A DNA stretch of 62,627 nucleotides, from NCBI GenBank assembly GCA_002361355.1, contig DESQ01000010.1:1-62627 (forward strand), given 5' to 3'. The translations under genes and the position numbers were made by a program. The notes beneath the pieces were generated by a model that was given only the letters and a program-made list of their open reading frames with translations, was not told the origin of the DNA and made no database searches. The stretch comes from Lachnospiraceae bacterium UBA3310. Its GTDB lineage: Bacteria > Bacillota > Clostridia > Lachnospirales > Lachnospiraceae. Every line of letters begins with the position of its first letter. The stretch's first letter is position 1. Shown here piece by piece: positions 60,755 to 62,627 of the stretch.

Positions 60755-61849
60755 ATGAAAAAAAGGTTTTGCGTGTCGGCGGTGGTGATCGTCTCATCGC
60801 TGTTTTTGACTGCCTGCGGCAGTAAGGAGTACTTGAAAGATATCAAGGCGGAAAAGTATGTGACTTTGGGAAACTATAAAGGGCTTGAGGCTGCGGTGCA
60901 GAAGGTTGAAGTGCCGGAGGGCGCGGTGGAAAGCTATATTGAAGAGAATTTTCTTGCACCGAAGGCGGAAAACGTGCCGGTGACGGGCAGGCCGGTTCAG
61001 GAGGGCGATGTTGCAAATATTGATTTTACCGGCTATCAGGACGGCGTGGCTTTCGACGGCGGCACGGGTACGGACTATGACCTGACTATCGGCTCCGGCC
61101 GGTTTATTGACGGCTTCGAGGACGGGCTGATCGGTGCGAACGTGGGGGATCAGGTAAGTCTCGACCTTGTCTTCCCGGATCCGTATCCAAGTAATCCGGA
61201 TCTGGCAGGCGCGCCGGTGGTGTTTGAGGTGACGGTCAACAGTATCAACGAGAGAAAGCTGCCGGCGCTTACGGACGAGCTGGTGAAGGAGTTAAGTTCG
61301 GAAGGGTATAATGTGGGGACATGTCAGACCGCTGCAGAGCTTGAGGACTGGGTCTATAGTCTTTATGACCAGTCGGCAAAGAGCACCTATGATAATCAGG
61401 TTGAGACGGCTCTGGCGGATGCGCTTATGAACAACTGTACCTTTAAAGAACTGCCGGAGGAGATGGTAGCCCGCTATACGAAGAGCATTGAGGAGAACAT
61501 GAATATCAGGGCTGCGTCTGCGGGTATGAGCCTGTCTCAGTACATGCTCCTGTATCAGGGGCTGGACGAGGAAGGGTATCGGGCAGCCTTTGACGAACAG
61601 GGGATGCAGATGACAAAGAAGTATATTATGTATCAGGCCATCGCTGACAGAGAGGGGCTTGCGCCCACAGAGGAGGAGATTTCCGAGGAAATTTCCGCAC
61701 TCATGACGATATATGGCTATTCTTCCGAGGAAGAACTTGCGAAGAGCGTTGACATGGAATCCTTCCGGGAGGATCTGATGCGGAAAAAGGTAGTGGCGTT
61801 TTTAACGGAAAACGGAAATATTCAGGAAACGGCGACAATCGTGGACTGA
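60755..61849 (+). CDS. trigger-factor-like FKBP peptidyl-prolyl isomerase lipoprotein
   Basis: A 364-residue predicted lipoprotein (leader ending LTACGS, Cys at about residue 20) acting outside the membrane. Residues 75-165 are an FKBP-type isomerase domain (VQEGDVANIDFTGYQDGVAF, IGSGRFIDGFEDGLIGANVG, LVFPDPYP, VVFEVTVNSI). The rest is the helical trigger-factor C-terminal chaperone domain (ELPEEMVARYTKSIEENMNI). The ribosome-binding N-domain of trigger factor is replaced by the lipoprotein leader. It probably folds exported proteins, like PrsA. GAGGA precedes ATG 60755; ATG 60731 is also in frame. Confidence 0.88.
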   Translation: MKKRFCVSAVVIVSSLFLTACGSKEYLKDIKAEKYVTLGNYKGLEAAVQKVEVPEGAVESYIEENFLAPKAENVPVTGRPVQEGDVANIDFTGYQDGVAFDGGTGTDYDLTIGSGRFIDGFEDGLIGANVGDQVSLDLVFPDPYPSNPDLAGAPVVFEVTVNSINERKLPALTDELVKELSSEGYNVGTCQTAAELEDWVYSLYDQSAKSTYDNQVETALADALMNNCTFKELPEEMVARYTKSIEENMNIRAASAGMSLSQYMLLYQGLDEEGYRAAFDEQGMQMTKKYIMYQAIADREGLAPTEEEISEEISALMTIYGYSSEEELAKSVDMESFREDLMRKKVVAFLTENGNIQETATIVD

Positions 61850-61881
61850 TGTGAAACAGGAAATGATGGAGGCGGGTAAAC

Positions 61882-62627
61882 ATGGATTTGACGGATATCA
61901 GGGATTTGTATCGTGACAGCGAGGCGTATATCGACAAAGAGGTGACAGTGGGCGGCTGGATCAGAAGTATCAGAGACTCCAAAACCTTTGGCTTTATCGT
62001 GGTAAATGACGGCACTTTTTTCGAGCCTTTGCAGATTGTGTATGCGGATGAGCTGGAAAACTTTGAAACCATATCCAAATTAAACGTGGGTTCCGCGATC
62101 GTGGCGAGGGGAAAGATCGTGGCGACACCGCAGGCGAAGCAGAAATTTGAGATGCAGGCGGCGGAAGTGATTGTGGAGGGCGTCTCCACAGCGGATTATC
62201 CTCTGCAGAAAAAGAGACACAGTTTTGAGTATTTGCGCACCATTTCTCATCTGCGCCCCAGAACCAATACGTTTCAGGCAGTTTTCCGCGTGCGGTCTCT
62301 GATCGCCTATGCGATCCACACTTTCTTTCAGGAGAGAGGCTTTGTTTACGTGCACACGCCCATTATTACCGGAAGCGACTGCGAGGGGGCGGGCGAGATG
62401 TTCCAGGTGACGACCATGGATTTCAATAATCTGCCAAAGACAGAGGATGGACAGGTCGATTACAGTCAGGATTTTTTCGGAAAACCGACCAATCTGACCG
62501 TGAGCGGGCAGTTGAATGTGGAAACCTATGCGTTTGCCTTTAAGAATGTATATACCTTCGGCCCTACTTTCCGGGCGGAAAATTCCAATACGACCAGACA
62601 CGCGGCGGAGTTCTGGATGATCGAGCC
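61882..62627 (+). CDS. asnS: asparaginyl-tRNA synthetase, 5' part
   Basis: The first 248 codons of a class IIb synthetase, cut off by the window end. The OB-fold anticodon-binding domain is at residues 15-110 (VTVGGWIRSIRDSKTFGFIV, NVGSAIVARGKIVATP). The catalytic core then begins with HLRPRTNTFQAVFRVRSLIA, GFVYVHTPIITGSDCEGAGE (motif 1 region), LTVSGQLNVETYA and TFGPTFRAENSNTTRHAAEF (motif 2). The Asn-type motif 2 and the long insertion after GEMFQVTT identify AsnRS over AspRS. ATG 61882 follows GATGGAGGCGGG. No T-box leader is visible upstream. Confidence 0.93.
   Translation, partial: MDLTDIRDLYRDSEAYIDKEVTVGGWIRSIRDSKTFGFIVVNDGTFFEPLQIVYADELENFETISKLNVGSAIVARGKIVATPQAKQKFEMQAAEVIVEGVSTADYPLQKKRHSFEYLRTISHLRPRTNTFQAVFRVRSLIAYAIHTFFQERGFVYVHTPIITGSDCEGAGEMFQVTTMDFNNLPKTEDGQVDYSQDFFGKPTNLTVSGQLNVETYAFAFKNVYTFGPTFRAENSNTTRHAAEFWMIE

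Noticed and set aside
1..62627. CRISPR arrays, tRNA or rRNA genes, insertion sequences, attachment sites
   Set aside because: I looked for repeated spacers, cloverleaf-like segments, transposases, integrases and terminal repeats and saw none I can support; a covariance-model scan would be needed to exclude small RNAs.

Overview
The window reads as a chromosomal segment of a spore-forming, flagellated Firmicute of the Clostridia, most like a gut Lachnospiraceae. The evidence is internal: sporulation genes (spoVT, a SpoIID-SpoIIQ pair, a SipL-like LysM/SPOCS protein), a flagellin, a T-box leader on ileS, AGGAGG-type ribosome sites, many sugar-degrading genes, and a moderate G+C content that drops clearly at 23.7-27.5 kb and 46.7-50 kb. 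The species assignment is inference. I see no rRNA, tRNA, CRISPR array, insertion sequence or prophage.

Layout. 0-5 kb: ketodeoxygluconate kinase and KDPG aldolase (frameshifted), spoVT, then a GH4 glycosidase (frameshifted) with its LacI regulator, and a divergent BadF-type sugar kinase. 6-9.4 kb: a three-gene cassette of VTC-type polyphosphate polymerase, DUF4956 membrane protein and CotH-type secretory kinase. 9.4-23.7 kb: T-box plus ileS, a frameshifted membrane-anchored protein, glycogen phosphorylase, a J-like/TPR protein paired with a short Hsp70, and hflX. 23.7-27.5 kb: AT-rich island of small orphan genes, an SMI1/KNR4 remnant and an ADP-ribosylglycohydrolase, resembling an immunity-gene locus. 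27.5-38.8 kb: aconitase-superfamily hydratase, LamG and EF-hand-like proteins, SpoIID and SpoIIQ, amidohydrolase, flagellin, and a GH9-fold lipoprotein that has lost its catalytic residues.

38.8-46.7 kb: acyltransferase, PrcB-domain lipoprotein, and pyrC separated from pyrK-pyrD by about 3.5 kb. That stretch holds a MarR regulator, two genes with internal deletions, a GNAT acetyltransferase with no canonical start, and a HAD hydrolase. 46.7-50.3 kb: a second CotH/VTC/DUF4956 cassette on the minus strand, gene order permuted, with a divergent XRE regulator. 50.4-62.6 kb: SipL-like spore protein, spermidine-synthase-like membrane protein, GH42 beta-galactosidase, a conserved unknown, ispE, a GntR regulator, murI, DUF1934, a membrane-anchored unknown, a trigger-factor-like lipoprotein and the 5' part of asnS.

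The most interesting item is the duplicated CotH/VTC/DUF4956 cassette. It brings together a cytosolic polyphosphate-polymerase fold, a small membrane protein and an extracytoplasmic protein-kinase-like enzyme. The two copies differ in gene order, base composition and sequence, yet keep the key motifs, which points to a functional three-part system whose role I cannot establish from sequence alone. A second theme is gene decay: three genes broken by single-base changes at homopolymers (real or sequencing error) and two genes with clear in-gene deletions.
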